Assembly: GCA_003427395.1 (NCBI GenBank)
Contig: BFEA01000083.1
Span: 3,474,051-3,538,050, forward strand
Source: Chara braunii
Lineage: Eukaryota > Streptophyta > Charophyceae > Charales > Characeae
Reading direction: 5' to 3'
DNA length: 64,000 nucleotides
Part shown: positions 31,441 to 43,313 of the stretch, piece by piece
Layout of the letters: each line of letters opens with the position of its first letter
How positions within the stretch are numbered: position 1 is the stretch's first letter
Made by a program: the position numbers and the translations under genes
Notes under the pieces: generated by a model
What the model was told of the DNA's origin: nothing
The model's database searches: none
Seen by the model: the letters and a program-made list of their open reading frames with translations, nothing else

Positions 31441-32530
31441 AAGTAACCAAAAAAAAAAAAAGTTTGATTTAAAATTTAGGTACAGCGCGCGAGGCGTGGC
31501 GGTGTCTATGGTTTACGTTAGGCGGAATGGTTGACTAGAGCAGAGAGTGTATGGGCGCGCAGACTTCAGGCGTGCATGATATCTTTTCCTTTTGATGATT
31601 GTGAAAATTGGCGTTGGTCGCCGACCAAATTTTTATTCTTCTGATTAAACTAGGATTAAAAGGATTTTGTTTTCTGATTGGTGCGCTTGCCTGTGACCTG
31701 TGCGTACGGGCGGAGGACGACATCGACAACACCGTGATTTTGAAGACGTTCGGTAAATCTGCGTGTTACACAGTATCTGTTTATTTAGGTGTCGTCAAAA
31801 TTAAGCCCAGACTTGGGCCCAACATTATTGGTTACAACATCGGATTTTCATCACAGAAATTTAGGGATCGAGATTGAGCGGCGACGACGTGGGGATATCA
31901 GAGTAGCGCGAAGGGATTGAGGGGTTGAGGGCCCGACGGGGCTATCCCCCTGGCTTTTGTCGTTAGCAACGTCAGAGCGGTGCTAGCGTTTTTCTTCGTC
32001 CTCGTTTGACGTATTCTAATAAATATCAAGTTTCTGAGTATGTTTATTATTTATTTATCTTTGCTCCGGCGTCCCTTTACCTTGGACGTGACGCCAGATT
32101 TAGTGGCCGTAACGGGAGTCGAGGACCTAGAGCACGCATCTCGTTTGACTAGTCGAGGTTCAGATGAAATTCCTTTATCCCTCCTGTTTTGGAATACGAA
32201 ACCGAGGGGTTCAACATGCATATGAGCCAGGGGGGGCTGTTGGTTGGAGTACTGGTCGCCACTCACCCTTTGTTGTGAAACGATTGAGTGTGTGCCTGGC
32301 CGTTGGGACTCTAGAGAAGGCTGAGCAACGCCGGGAAGAGCGGTCCGGGTCACTATGGGAAGGCTTGCGACAGCGGCCGCTCACGAGTGAGGCCCTCCCC
32401 CACCTCTGTCTTCTAAGTTCTCATTTGAATATTTGCAACTACCATCGGGATTTGCACTAGGCTCGTGCCTAGGCTTTGTCGCAGACCGCGCCTTTGGCCA
32501 CGCGACAGGCTGTCTGTGTGTGAAATTGCC

Positions 32531-32686
32531 TGTGGAGGACTTGAAGTGGTGGCAAATTCCTTTCGGCATAGTGGGCAGGAGGAGGCTGTAGCAGGTTGGC
32601 AGTGAAACCAACTGGGCGCTCGACTTGTCGGACATGGTATAGGGGCGAAAGACTAATCGACCCGCCTGATAATCGGTCGTTCTTGG
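32531..32686 (+). rRNA. LSU rRNA-like module 1 (copy 2)
   Basis: Counterpart of 9434-9590. TATAGGGGCGAAAGACTAAT is at 32638, and the next three bases, CGA, keep the canonical rRNA reading that copy 1 has lost. The flank TGTGGAGGACTTGA is at 32531. No wider rRNA context. Confidence 0.55.
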
Positions 32687-32861
32687 ACTATCGCCCACGG
32701 AGAGTCTGATGAGACTGTGTTGGGCATTGCGGGGCCGTTGCGGTCGGATGCTGCGTCGGTAGCAGGGGAGCGGAGCGTCAAGGAGCGGCGTGTCCGGCTG
32801 GGCTGCGCTAACAGCAGCCGGTGAAGCAAGGCAGAGCTGCGACTGGCGCTGAAGCAAGGTA

Positions 32862-32990
32862 GTCAAGACGGTCGAAAGAGACCCAGTGGAGGGCGTAGCT
32901 ATACTAACGCACGGATCTTTCGACTGACTCTGTGTATAGGGGCGAAAGACTAACCGAAATGTCAGATAGCTGGTTCCTTTGGAGGTCCCG
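32862..32990 (+). rRNA. LSU rRNA-like module 2 (copy 2), covarying stem
   Basis: Counterpart of 9763-9893. GTCGAAAG (32871-32878) pairs exactly with CTTTCGAC (32917-32924). Copy 1 has GCCGAAAG and CTTTCGGC. So one C-G pair has become T-A by two matching changes, while the enclosed sequence (CCCAGTGGAGG, GTAGCTATACTAACGCA) is nearly unchanged. The module ends AGATAGCTGGTTCC, as in rRNA. Confidence 0.65.
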
Positions 32991-32999
32991 AGGCGTTGG

Positions 33000-35340
33000 A
33001 TAGTCGAGCTCGACCGCTACAACGTTGGAGGAGCGTACCAGCGGAGCAGCGAGTGTGACGGACGCAGGGAGGGAGCCGTGAGTGAACCTGGACGGGTATT
33101 GGCGCTAGATGCATGCGCAGCAACGAGGAAAGAAACAGCCATGGCGGAGGGGAAAAAGTAGTATAACCCGTTAGTTCTTTGACGGAATCAGGCGGGGGAA
33201 GACATGATATGGGGGTTTTGAAGGGCGGTGAACTTCATTATGAAGTTAGTTTTATAAAAAGACTAGTAGAAAGCGAGGTTAGTATAAAACGGGCTGTGCG
33301 AAGATGGGCGCGTGAACGAGGAAGGAGCAAATGGTGAGTAGTTCGCCCGATTCTTGACGAGATCGAGCTAACTAAGACTCACTTATGGGGTTTTAGGAGC
33401 GGGCGAGTGTGACGGTAGTGTTAGATTTAGTGCTAGGCTAGTAGAACCAGAGTTAGATAAAAAGGTTAGTGCGCGGATATGGTGGAAGGCATGAGCATGG
33501 CGAAGGGGAGAAAAATGGATCACGCTCGTTCCGCGACGGAAACGGGCGGATGAAGATTCGTTTCTGAAGTTCTGGATTAGGGTGAAACAATTAGTCAAGG
33601 CAGAAAGGACGAAGAGTAAGTAGAAGAGTAGTAGTAGAAAAAGGTTGTGTGGGGAAGAGATACGGCGTCACGGAAAGACAGATGGATCACCCGTTTCTCA
33701 ATGAAAACGGATGAACCGGAATTCGACTCTGGGATTCTAGGACATCGAGAACCAATCTGCGGGGTCGGATCGATGAAGCAGGGGTTGGAGAATGCGGTAT
33801 GAGCAGCAGGGGCTGCGCGCGAGGGTGAAGATAGCAAGCGTTGAAGTATCTAGCCGGATTCTGGCGTCAGATTCATTCGATTTTGCTCACTTTATCAATG
33901 GTAGTAGGAGGTGGACAACCGCGCGGGTTACTGACTTACCTGTGGATCTGCGGGTGGATTGCGGTAGCATCAGGGTAAGAAGGCTGTAAAACGGCGATGT
34001 ATAGCGGAAGATCCATTCGATCTTGCCGGCCTGTAGATGGAAGTAGCGGGAGGCCAACCGCGAGGTTGAAGACTACCTGATGGCCACTGCACTGCACAAT
34101 CTATCAGTCGGACTAGCGAGGGATGAGCTGCGGTGAACACTTACCAAGTCGGGGCCGTTGGCCAGCTGCATTGGAAAGACGAGGAAGAGACACGAGGAAA
34201 AGTGAGGAAAGGATACAACCGCTCGAAAGTTAAAGCAGGTGGATACAGCCGACCGAGAGGAGAAAACCGAGATTGCTATTGGTGTACGAACCTGCTCACC
34301 GCCCGCCTCTAGGCATTGCGGTAGCGAGCCGCACATTTGATAGCCAAGCCTCATTGCTATGCTCACAACATCGTTTTTGGGCAAATATTGTCCAGCAACT
34401 TAGTACATTGCCTGGGTCTCGTTGTCGAGCAGGCTGCCGGTTCATATCTAGACTCCGTCGACTGTACACTTTGGGCAAGTTGTAGAGCTTGATAGTTCTT
34501 TTTAGATTTTGTCCTCTTCTCCAGTACATTGGGCATTACTATGTATCTGCAAAATGGTGGTATAGGCGACTGAGCTGGTCCGTATTACCATGCGAACCTT
34601 GGCTTCTATGGGTTGACAGGGCGCTATGACCTGTTTCTTGTGGGCCTAAGAGGACGCGACCATGCCTATTGTTGTGCACCGGATGCGACCTTGTTACCAG
34701 CACTATGAGCTGCATGGTAATTAGCTGCATTGTTTGTTACGTGAACATTCATATTCGAACCGGGCATAAGGATAGGCCCTATTGGAGAACAGTTTTTCTA
34801 GGCTGTGTAATTGCACTTTGGATGGGAGAGTTGACACCGTGGCCTGAAATAGTGATCAAGTGTTTGCGAGGAAGATTACTACTGCAAGTCGGGAGTATCG
34901 CTGTGAGTTGGACAATTGTTAAAGGGTCAACAATTGACAGTTGGCCTCAGTCTGACCAGCTAACTGCTTGTTTTGGCCATCATTGCGAGGCCCTCAGGCG
35001 AATGAAGGTATCAAGGCCCTCTCCTGGGAGTTGAGTCTGTCCCCCTACTGTATCTGGAGAGTCTCAAACCCCTCCTTCTGTCTTTCCTAATCTAAGTTTA
35101 ATCCTGTTCTGAGAGGAAGGCGGCAGGCGGGATTGCAACCCGTAGGACCGCAACAAGACTCTGTGGGGAGTCCGCCCACCGATTGCGGGAGCTCTGCCGG
35201 AACTCAGGAGGAGTTCTGGAGGCAGGGAATTGAGAGGTAAAAGTTTCATCTTCCTTCTATAAACCCAGTTATAACCCCTACCTGTACGCCTTGCTATGTT
35301 TTTGACTGAGTATATTGTGTGCATCCTTACTTTGACTTTT
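33000..35340 (+). repeat. Composite unit copy 2, segment R3 with hairpin modules
   Basis: Roughly 170-bp modules, each built around a hairpin: near 33165, 33345-33368 (GCCCGATT/GATCGAGC), 33524-33547 (GCTCGTTCC/GGAAACGGGC) and 33691-33710 (CCGTTT/AAACGG), then looser ones to 34080. Each hairpin is preceded by a purine-rich stretch and followed by GATTC-like sequence. The right end (34980-35260) matches 60330-60575 well, including GGCGGCAGGCGGGATTG, AACCCGTAGG and CACCGATTGCGGGAGCTCTG. Element D interrupts the unit after 35345. Confidence 0.75.
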
Positions 35341-35358
35341 AGTTTTGACTTTCGGGAC

Positions 35359-36329
35359 AGGCCTAAGGGGCCCCGGTTGCAGTGGTGCCCGCCCTAAGTG
35401 AAGGCGGGCCTAACTTATCACAAGAGGCCTTTGACTGTCAATTTCATATTTGGGGTCCAGGCAGTTGCGATGCGCCAGTTAGTTGAGCGAAACACAGGCC
35501 GAGCAACCAAGACATTTCCACGGCCTTCTGGGCCTTTCTGAAGCATGCAGGCCATGGATGAGAAACGCAGCCTGATACACTGACAGTTGGGAGGCCCAAC
35601 CAACAAAGGCCCAATAGTTGCAAAGTAGCACGCAACATCCTGGGGCCTACCGGAAGCTTCTGGGCCCAGGCCAAGTCCAGCCAGGCTGCGAAGAAGGCAG
35701 GCTCTTTCCATATAGGAAAGAGCTCGCCAATCAGAGCCTCATTCAGGCACTCGCATGCTAGCGGCAGCGGTGCTGGAGCAAAGGCTCGTGGGCTGTTGCT
35801 GGCGCTGAGAGGCGAGGTGCAACACGTGCAGTCGTGCAGGGAAGAAGGGCGCTGCCGAGGGCAGTGCCATATTCCAGCCACCATAGCTGGTGGGCTTGGA
35901 CTACAGTGAGGCGCATGAGTGATCTTCGGGTGTAAGGGAGGAAGACGTGGGTGTAAAGTCAGGGAAGGGTGAAGGATGATGATGATGAGGGCACATACCT
36001 TGTATTGGCGATGGTCTGCATTTGGGCGACATCTTCAAGTACTTCGGGTTGCCGCTGATGTCAACAGTTGCATTGTCTATTAGTAGGCTGATTGTAGTTG
36101 TGTAGGAGTAGGCTGGGCGCTGAGCGCCAAGTAGGAGTGTGAAGGGACTGGACTCTTGTGTGATTGGCGGAGAGAGAAAGCTCTCTTTGACATCGGTTTT
36201 CCGTACTACGAACCTCCATTGGTGTATTATTGGTGCAATGCTGCTCTCTAGACACGGTGTGACTATCTGGCTTTCAATGTGATGGTGTAATCTGGAATTG
36301 TAATCTCGCTGTTGCTTATTTTCCTTACA
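35359..36329 (+). mobile_element. 5' LTR of element D
   Basis: Direct repeat of 43314-44311, ending TTTTCCTTACA. It contains CCCTAAGTGAAGGCGGGCC, the palindrome GGGCGCTGAGCGCC (about 36115) and a GAT run near 35977. The first 40-odd bases of the family LTR are not recognisable here, so its start is truncated or replaced. Confidence 0.88.
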
Positions 36330-36332
36330 ATT

Positions 36333-36344
36333 TGGTATCGGAGC
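36333..36344 (+). promoter_or_regulatory. Primer-binding site of element D
   Basis: TGGTATCGGAGC, three bases after the LTR end. It differs by one base from TGGTATCAGAGC, the complement of the initiator-Met tRNA 3' end used by many plant LTR retrotransposons. Reverse transcription of the minus strand would start here. Confidence 0.85.
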
Positions 36345-37532
36345 TGGTTCATATTGCGCTTCATTGGTTTTTCGCAAATAGCTGTTCGGTGCTTCGCATG
36401 AGGTGTGGGGCAATGATAAGGCTTGGGCGTTGAACATAAGGCCGCCCAGGGTCGTGTGGGCGCGCCAGAAAGCTATGTGGTGATATACGAGGTGTATGCT
36501 GGATGATGAGAGCTCGCTGATGTGGCATATTAAGCCCAGGTGGAGCTGCATTCTGCTTTTGGTTGTGCCGAGGCAAAGACCGGTCATCATAAATGCACAT
36601 CAGGTTGCCGGTGAGAAATCTGTGGTTGGGGGCAGCATTATGAGGTACGTTGCTCTCTTCCTTATCTACCCTCTTCATTACTTCTTACTGTGAGGAAGTG
36701 AGTCTTGTCTTGAGAGTCCTCTCGATGTGAGGTGTCGCGAGCGCTCAACCTTGAGAGTCGACATTCTTCCTGGGCAGCAAGCTGGTGGGAGACGGGCGAA
36801 GCCTCTGAAGGGCCCTGGACGAAGCACTCGGGTCACGGTCGCCATGCCAACCCGTTGGGACTAGTACACGCATGCCTTGCCGCAAGTCCTTGGTTATGCT
36901 GCTTGCACAATAGAGGTCATGCAGGGCATGCCAGCCCTTTGAACAGAAGCTTACTTGACCGTCTTTAAATATTTCTGGCGGGGACTCGGTGTTGACTCTA
37001 GCTGTGATCGTCATCCTGTCTGCGACGTTAAATAATTCCTGAGGAGTTACGGGGGATCAAACCGGGTGTAAGGCTCGTTGCATGCGAGGGTAAATAATGT
37101 GCAGGGGCTGGCCGGTTTGGCGTCGACTTCGGGCACAGGGGTGGGCCGGATTGCACACCTTCAGACACGCTGCTCAACCAGATGCTCAGGACGTTGACAC
37201 GAAGTGACAACTCAAGAAGGATATAGGGGGGGGGAGGATTCCGGTAACTGTTCACAGTGGCAATCATTAGACAATCCGCCATCTAGTATACATCTCCAAC
37301 AAGAGAGATTATTTTTATGTTTGATTAGTTCTTTGCTGCATTGCAATCTGTTCTAGGGTAATCTAAAAATAGATGTGATATTTCTTGTAGGATCTGACAT
37401 TAGTTGTTACTACATCACCTAATTGTTTTTGTTCAGGCCGACCGAAGTTAGTTGTGATTTGTAACCGGTTGTGTGTCAGGCTAAGGTAGGATTCAGTGTG
37501 GATTCTAGTTTAGATCACACACACTATAGCTC
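36345..37532 (+). other. Leader of element D, no recognised genes
   Basis: A non-coding leader between the primer site and gag. Open frames are short. A G run is at 37228. I see no splice or packaging motif I could defend. Confidence 0.45.
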
Positions 37533-39290
37533 ATGAGTGATGCAAGCACTAGTGAGGAAGAGTTGTTAGTGGACGACCGTAGGACTACTCATGGAACTGC
37601 TCATAGTTGACCCTTGACTTTCCTAGAGCTAGGTCCAGGAGACGAAAGGAGACTGTGGAGAGAGGCTAGAGAAAGAGCAGCGACAAGAAGAGTGAGGGTA
37701 GCTGAGGATAGTGCCAGGTCTAGGATTTCAGCTAGCACCGGTACGACCATGGCTACTTCATCTACCATGTCGCAGGCCTCTTCACAGGCCACTTCGTCAG
37801 GAGGTTAGAGTGGTTCAACTCACGCCGAAGGATCATGAAATCCTCCAAGCAGAAGAACTTCAGGATGAGCTACAACGACAATTGGATGAGGCAGCAGAGA
37901 GGAGAAGAAAAGCAATCATGAGAAAAGCTAGACTAGGCAGTAGATTGCAGGAGTTACGCAGATTAGAATCACTAGATGAGTCAACACTTGACCCTACGAT
38001 ATGAGCACTGCGTAACTCGCTCCTGTGTGTGGCGGAGACGCAGGTAGTTCAGCAGGAGGTGTTGGCTGAACTAGTGGCAGGCCAGAAACGAATTCTGGCT
38101 GCATTGCAGGCTCCTCATCCATTGATGAGGCACCCTGATTTTGCTGAGCTCCTCGTTCGGGTGCGGGTCCGTCGGGGCGCTGCCCCCGGTAGGGCCTTCT
38201 TTCTCGCCTATGTATGGCATGCCCCCTCCAGGTGGTTTTGTAGCAACTAGTGGTCCGGTTCATAGAGTCTCAGCCGTACCATCGACGACAATGGTTACTA
38301 CAGTCCCACTGTCAAGTCAGGCTCAGGTTAGTGTGCAGCAACCTGTTTCAGTGGCTATGCAGCCACTGCAGCAAGCCCCTGGGCCCATGCAGCCTATGCA
38401 GTGGATGCCCAAACTACCCTCGCTTCTCCGGGGACAGGAAGAAGGACGAGGATTTGGATACCTGGGTAGGGATGGTGCCTACCTATATAAGGCGCAAACT
38501 TACCAGGCCAAAGCAAGAAGTTGTTGTGGCTGCCTCCTTTTTAGAGGGGTCAGCAGCCGGTTGGTTGAATGGTCTAGTGCAGCAGCAGGGCTACGGTCAG
38601 AAATTCGATGCCTGGGCCCAGGCCTCGACATTGGAAGAGTTTGTAAGGTCCGTGTACAACAGGTGGCATGACCCTCAAGGGGCTCAAAAGGCTACCGATG
38701 CAATCAACAGTCTCTGTGCCTGAAGGTACAAGAATGTTCGAGAGCTAACGGATATCGTAGAACGTCTGCTTGTGGTACCTGGAGTGCGCTATGACCAGCA
38801 GGTACTCCGCATGGATTACCTTAGATGTCTGCCTTCAGAGGTCAGGACAAAGCTGGTAGACGAGGCCTATGTCGATCAGCACAACTTTGCTTCATTCAAC
38901 AAGAAGGCCTTAGATATAGAGGCAAAATTGGGATCTGCGCATCAGAGTCAGGGAGATGGTAGGAAAAAGAGGCTACCCCAGGACTGGAAAAAGAAAGGTC
39001 AACTAATGTTCGTCGACTACGATGGTCAGGCAACTGAAATTGATGACTTCCCAGACTTGGGGAGGAGACAAAGCACGATGGGGTCAGTGAGACTTTGGAT
39101 GGGGGAGTCGTGGCACCTATCAAGGAAAAGGCTAGGGGGACAGGGAAGAAGAAGGTAGGCCGGTCTACGGGTCAGGGCGACGGAGGAACACCCGCATGGG
39201 TAAAACTTGGTTTAGAGTATGAGGTGTGGAGGGACCGAGTTGCTAGGGGCACCTGCATGAACTGTGGCAATTATGGCCACACGTCCTGAA
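37533..39290 (+). pseudogene. Element D gag
   Basis: The likely start ATG at 37533 (SDASTSEEELLVDDRRTTHG) is followed after 25 codons by an in-frame stop. The frame then continues with LTFLELGPGDERR. After a shift comes a coiled coil (AEELQDELQRQLDEAAERRR), then a Met/Pro/Gln-rich linker. The capsid-like domain starts DLDTWVGMVPTYIRRKL and includes FLEGSAAGWLNGL and EEFVRSVYNRW, with one in-frame stop at 38721. The zinc knuckle CMNCGNYGHTS (39254) is broken by a TGA just before its last Cys. At least four lesions in all. Confidence 0.85.
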
Positions 39291-39519
39291 CGTGCCGAGG
39301 CAAAAAGGTCCTAACGAGGGTAGCCTCACCAACGATGGTGGGACTATCTTCGAACTCTGGCGGTGCTTCTGCGAGCACTTCGCAGGGAAACACCTCGGGC
39401 CAGTAGTAGTTTTAGCCGCTCTTACTCGCGCTGAAATGGTAATGTTACCTTCCCCACTTCACGGCATTGGCCAAGGTTAGTGACCCACGTATCGCCCCGC
39501 GGACACATTCAGACCCACC

Positions 39520-39700
39520 GACGCTCTGTTCGTTTATTATTTATTTCCTGGTTTTGAGTTTTAATTAATTAATAAGAAAATATGTTTTGGAAAACAAAAA
39601 TCAATATGATTCAAAGACTTAAAAAATTTTATCTTGATAATGTTGTACCTGACTTATATCAAAAGTTTAAATATACTAACCTTCATCAACTACCTTATTG
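39520..39700. other. AT-rich insertion between gag and protease of element D
   Basis: About 180 bp of strongly AT-rich sequence (TTTATTATTTATTTCC, TTAATTAATTAATAAG, AAAAAATTTTATC) whose composition differs sharply from the flanking coding remnants. No terminal repeats or duplicated flanks were found. It could be a small insertion or microhomology-filled repair. Confidence 0.5.
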
Positions 39701-39759
39701 TGTCTGAGGCTCTAGAAGAGTTAGAGACTGAGTGGTCAGGGAAGGACCCCAAGGACTCT

Positions 39760-40456
39760 TGGGCGATGATCAGTAGAGGTCCAAGGGGTGAACATTTCGT
39801 GGTAGAGGTTGATGTAGGTGGCCGCAAGGTTGGCGCCTTCGACAGGCATAGGCTCTACACGGAACATCATCAGTCGTGCTTGTGTGGATAGAGTGCGCTT
39901 AGGGGACCAAGTTCAGCGGCTTAGCAGAACTGTAGCTTCTACGCTGGCCAACAAGCACCAAATGTTTGTAAAAGACTATGTCAAGGACGTAGTTTGTACC
40001 TTCTCCTATGGAGGAGGGGAAGTGAGCCATAAAATCTCCTTCCTGGTTAGCGACGAACTGCTCTTTGACATGCTCCTAGGTATGTACTACCTCGAGGTCG
40101 CGCAACCGCAATTTGACTGGGATATGTTGATTCACAGATTGCCCAATGGTAGATCTGTTAGATTGGAGAAGTTTAAAGCTAGCAGTCTGATAGAAAACTA
40201 CGGGTGCATGTGTGCGTCATCCTTTTATAACTATTATAAGCAGAATCGCGAGGAGGGCATGTATCTAGTATTTGTCTCTGAAAAAGGGGAGGCCGTAAAC
40301 ACACCCCTAGAGATAGAATCTGCCGTCGCTCAATATTCAGACCTTTTTGAGGAGCCCACAGACGTGGTAGAAAGGGAGGTCGTCCATGCAATAGAGGTCG
40401 TCCCAGGTAGTAAGGTGCCTAGAGGACGAATCTATAAATGTCTCCTGCGGAGTTAG
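39760..40456 (+). pseudogene. Element D protease and linker
   Basis: The active-site region is spread over two frames: VEVDVGGRKVGAF-D in one and GSTRNIIS in the other, around 39825-39860. A small indel has destroyed the D-T/S-G triad. The second frame continues with FLVSDELLFDMLLGMYYLEV (the usual second conserved protease strand) and a linker up to PTDVVEREVVHAIEVVPGSK, which leads into RT. Confidence 0.8.
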
Positions 40457-41137
40457 ATGAGCTTCGCCGCCAGCTCAAGGAGCTCACAGAGAAGGGATGG
40501 ATTCGACCTAGTACCTCCCCTTACGGCGCCTCAGTCCTATTCGTTCTGAAGAAGGGATGTACCTTGAGGATGTGCATTGACTATAGGGGCCTCAATGCCA
40601 TCACCGTTAAGAACGCGGAGCCCCTACCCCGCATCGACGACCTCTTGGATAGAGTGCAGGGATGTCGGTACTTCACCAAGATAGATTTGTGGTGATGCCC
40701 TTAGACCTGAGAATTGCCATTAGACCTGAGAACCAGCACAAAACCGCATTTCAGACCAGGTACAAATTGCCATTAGACCTGAGAACCAGCACAAAACCGC
40801 ATTTCAGACCAGGTACGGTCTGTACCAGTTTGTGGTGATGCCCTTTGGCGTATGCAATGCACCTGGTACGTTTCAGCACGCGATGAACAAGATTTTTCAT
40901 GATTACTTAGACAAGTTTATCGTCGTGTACCTCGACGATATTCTTATCTTTAGTAGGACTGTAGAGGAGCACGTTGAGCATTTAAAAATAGTGCTAGGTC
41001 TCCTAAGACAGCACCAGTACAAGGTTAACTTGGAAAAATGCGAGTTTGGTCACACCAAGATCTTGTACTTGGTTCATGAAATCTCAACAGATGGACTGAG
41101 GCCAGATAATGCTAAGGTGGCCAGCATACGTGGCTGA
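40400..41137 (+). pseudogene. Element D reverse transcriptase with internal duplication
   Basis: The start is [20 protein letters not shown], then [18 protein letters not shown] and [15 protein letters not shown]. After FTKIDLW the frame stops. The expected next segment is scrambled by a 53-bp tandem duplication (40712-40764 and 40765-40817) and a repeat of TTTGTGGTGATGCCCTT (40687 and 40829). RT resumes at VMPFGVCNAPGTFQ and carries the catalytic VVYLDDILIFSRT near 40925, ending before RNase H with a stop at 41137. Confidence 0.88.
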
Positions 41138-41173
41138 CCCAGACCTCAGATTGTTATTGAGGTCAGATCGTTT

Positions 41174-41860
41174 TTGGGGATGACGGGCTATTATCGTCCG
41201 TTTGTGAAAAACTATAGTACTATAGCTTCCCCACTAACAGATCTAACTCGACTTGATACCCCTTGGGAATGGACAGAAGAGTGTGAGGCAGCCTTCAAGA
41301 AATTGAAGTATGCTCTAACACACTATGAAGTTCTCAAGCTCCCAGATACTGATCAGCCCTTTCGCGTGACCATAGATGTCAGCCAATATGGCATAGGCGT
41401 GGTCCTTGCGCAGAAGGAGGGGAAAAAGTTTAGACCAATTGAGTACACAAGTAAGAAAATGCCATCTCAAAAGCTAGCAAAGTCCACATACGAGCGTGAA
41501 CTCTATGCTCTATATAGAGCGCTGGTTCATTGGAGACATTATCTCTTAGGCAGATTCTTTTATGTGAGATCTGACCATGAGACCTTGCGCTGGATCAAGA
41601 CACGGGTTGTGCTCTCTGGTGCACTCCAACGATGGATACAAGTGATAGACATGTATGACTATCAACTTGATCGCATCAAGGGAGAGTACAACAAAGTGGC
41701 TGATGCGATATCTCGTCGGGCAGATTATCTGGGCGCGTTAGTTACTGAATTTGGCATATCTAACGATTTGACTCGATCATTGGTGGAAGCCTATCATCAA
41801 GATCAAGTTATGTCTGAGATCATTCGTAGATTTCAAACCAAGGACAAAGATTTTGGATGA
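41174..41860 (+). pseudogene. Element D RT connection and RNase H, well preserved
   Basis: A single open frame of about 228 codons. It begins in the connection (GMTGYYRPFVKNYSTIASPL) and includes RVTIDVSQYGIGVVLAQ (first acidic residue), STYERELYALYRALVHWRHY (the Glu), RSDHETLRWI (an Asp) and NKVADAISRR (last Asp). All four metal-binding residues appear present, so this is the least damaged domain of D. It ends FQTKDKDFG just before the integrase. Confidence 0.88.
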
Positions 41861-41899
41861 ATTTACGATGGTAAACGGCTTGCTGTTTTTGGTGAAGGC

Positions 41900-43276
41900 A
41901 AGGAATAAAAGATTGTGTGTTCCCAGTAGTGAGTAATGCGTAGTTTATTTTTGGGTGAATGTCATGATGCAACTGGTCATTTTGGCTACAAAAGACTTCA
42001 ATTAATCTAGTGCACAAGTTTTGGTGGCCCACTATGATGCAAGATGCAAAAAGGTATGTTGAAACCTGCCAGGTTTGTCAAAGGGATAAACCTAGGACTC
42101 AGGCTCGCTTGGGCTTATCAAGCCCTTGCCGATTTCTGAAGGTCCTGGTCAGAGTGTGTCCATGGACTTCATGGATACTCTTGTGACCAGTAAGTGTCAA
42201 AAGGCACATCTTCGTAATAGTGGACCGCTTTACTAAGTATGCAAGACTGATCGCTATGCTAGAAACTGCTAAAACGGACTATGTCATCAAACTATTTCTG
42301 GATAACTGGGTCAGAGATTTCATACGACCTACTCAGTAGTAAGTGACAGGGATGTAAGGTTTACCAGCGAACTGTGGCAATCGACAACTGAACATATGGG
42401 TACCAAGCTCCAAATGACGTCAGGGAACCACCCTGAATCAAATGGCCAAGCAGAACAGATGCACCGGTAATACAGCACCTGCTTCGACATTATATTAAGC
42501 CAAGTCAGGATGACTGGGACGAGAAGTTACCTCTCGTCAAGTTTGTACAACAATGATGTGCATAGTACTACTGGGATGACCCCCAACCAGCTGCACCTTG
42601 GTTGGAAGCCCAGAACTGCACTTGACTTTTTGCTACCAGAAAGACAACCCACTGCAGCACCTGGCAGCATAGAATTTGTTGTTAAATATGAGCAGATGCT
42701 GCAGCAGGCCGTTGAACACATTAGGAAGTCTCAGGAGGCTATGATCGCATTCGAGAATAAACATAGACGACCTTCTTACTTTCAAGTAGGTGATCGAGTC
42801 AGGGTAAAGTCATTTGAATTGGGTCAGGAGATGGGGATTTCACGAAAACTAATGCCACAGTAATTTGGGCTCTGGGAGATCTTGGACATTGTAGGGGATC
42901 AACCCGATGGGCCTTCATACGTGATTCGTATTCCTGCGCACTTACGCACTTACGCACTTACTCTGTGTTCCATGCCTCTAAGTTGGCACCTTTCGCTGCT
43001 ACTGACCAGTTTCCCTCAAGGAGATCAATGCTGCCCCCAACCATGGATGGCGAGGTGGACGTCGATCAGATCGTGGAGCATCGAATGATGCTTGTTCCTC
43101 GACCATCAGGCAGAGGGCGCCCTCCTAAATCGAGAATGCAGTATCATGTGAGCTTCAGACATCGTCTGGATCCCAAGGAAGATCGCTGGTTCACACGAGA
43201 AGAACTCTTGAGAACAGCGCCTCAAGTGATTGCGGGCTATGAAAGAGAACTGGAAGGGAAGATGGCTGCAGACTAA
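41900..43276 (+). pseudogene. Element D integrase, heavily damaged N-half
   Basis: Between 41900 and 42500 only patches are readable in shifting frames: an HD-x-TGHFG-like zinc-finger half, CQVCQRDK and a GxxSVDF-like first acidic site. From 42510 the C-half is open: LYNNDVHSTTGMTPNQLHLG, HRRPSYFQVGDRVRVKSFEL. After a stop at 42861 it reads SYVIRIPAHLRTYA and the tail HRLDPKEDRWFTREELLRTA to a stop at 43276. CTTACGCA is repeated in tandem near 42945. The closest relative in the window is element A. Confidence 0.85.
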
Positions 43277-43313
43277 GAGACTTCTCAGAGGACTAACGAA
43301 GTAAAGGAGGGAA

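Larger units (their letters stand above)
31450..32990 (+). repeat. Composite unit copy 2, segment R2
   Basis: Homologous to 8360-9893 at roughly nine bases in ten by eye. It contains an 89-codon frame (31608-31877) matching the 87-codon frame in copy 1, a GGCGTCC / GGACGT hairpin and two LSU-like modules. Unlike copy 1, it continues directly into R3. Confidence 0.85.

Noticed and set aside
35064-35260. 5S rRNA or tRNA in the conserved GGCGGCAGGCGGGATTG block shared with 60463
   Set aside because: No 5S internal control region or tRNA boxes are present. It is simply a conserved GC-rich block of R3.
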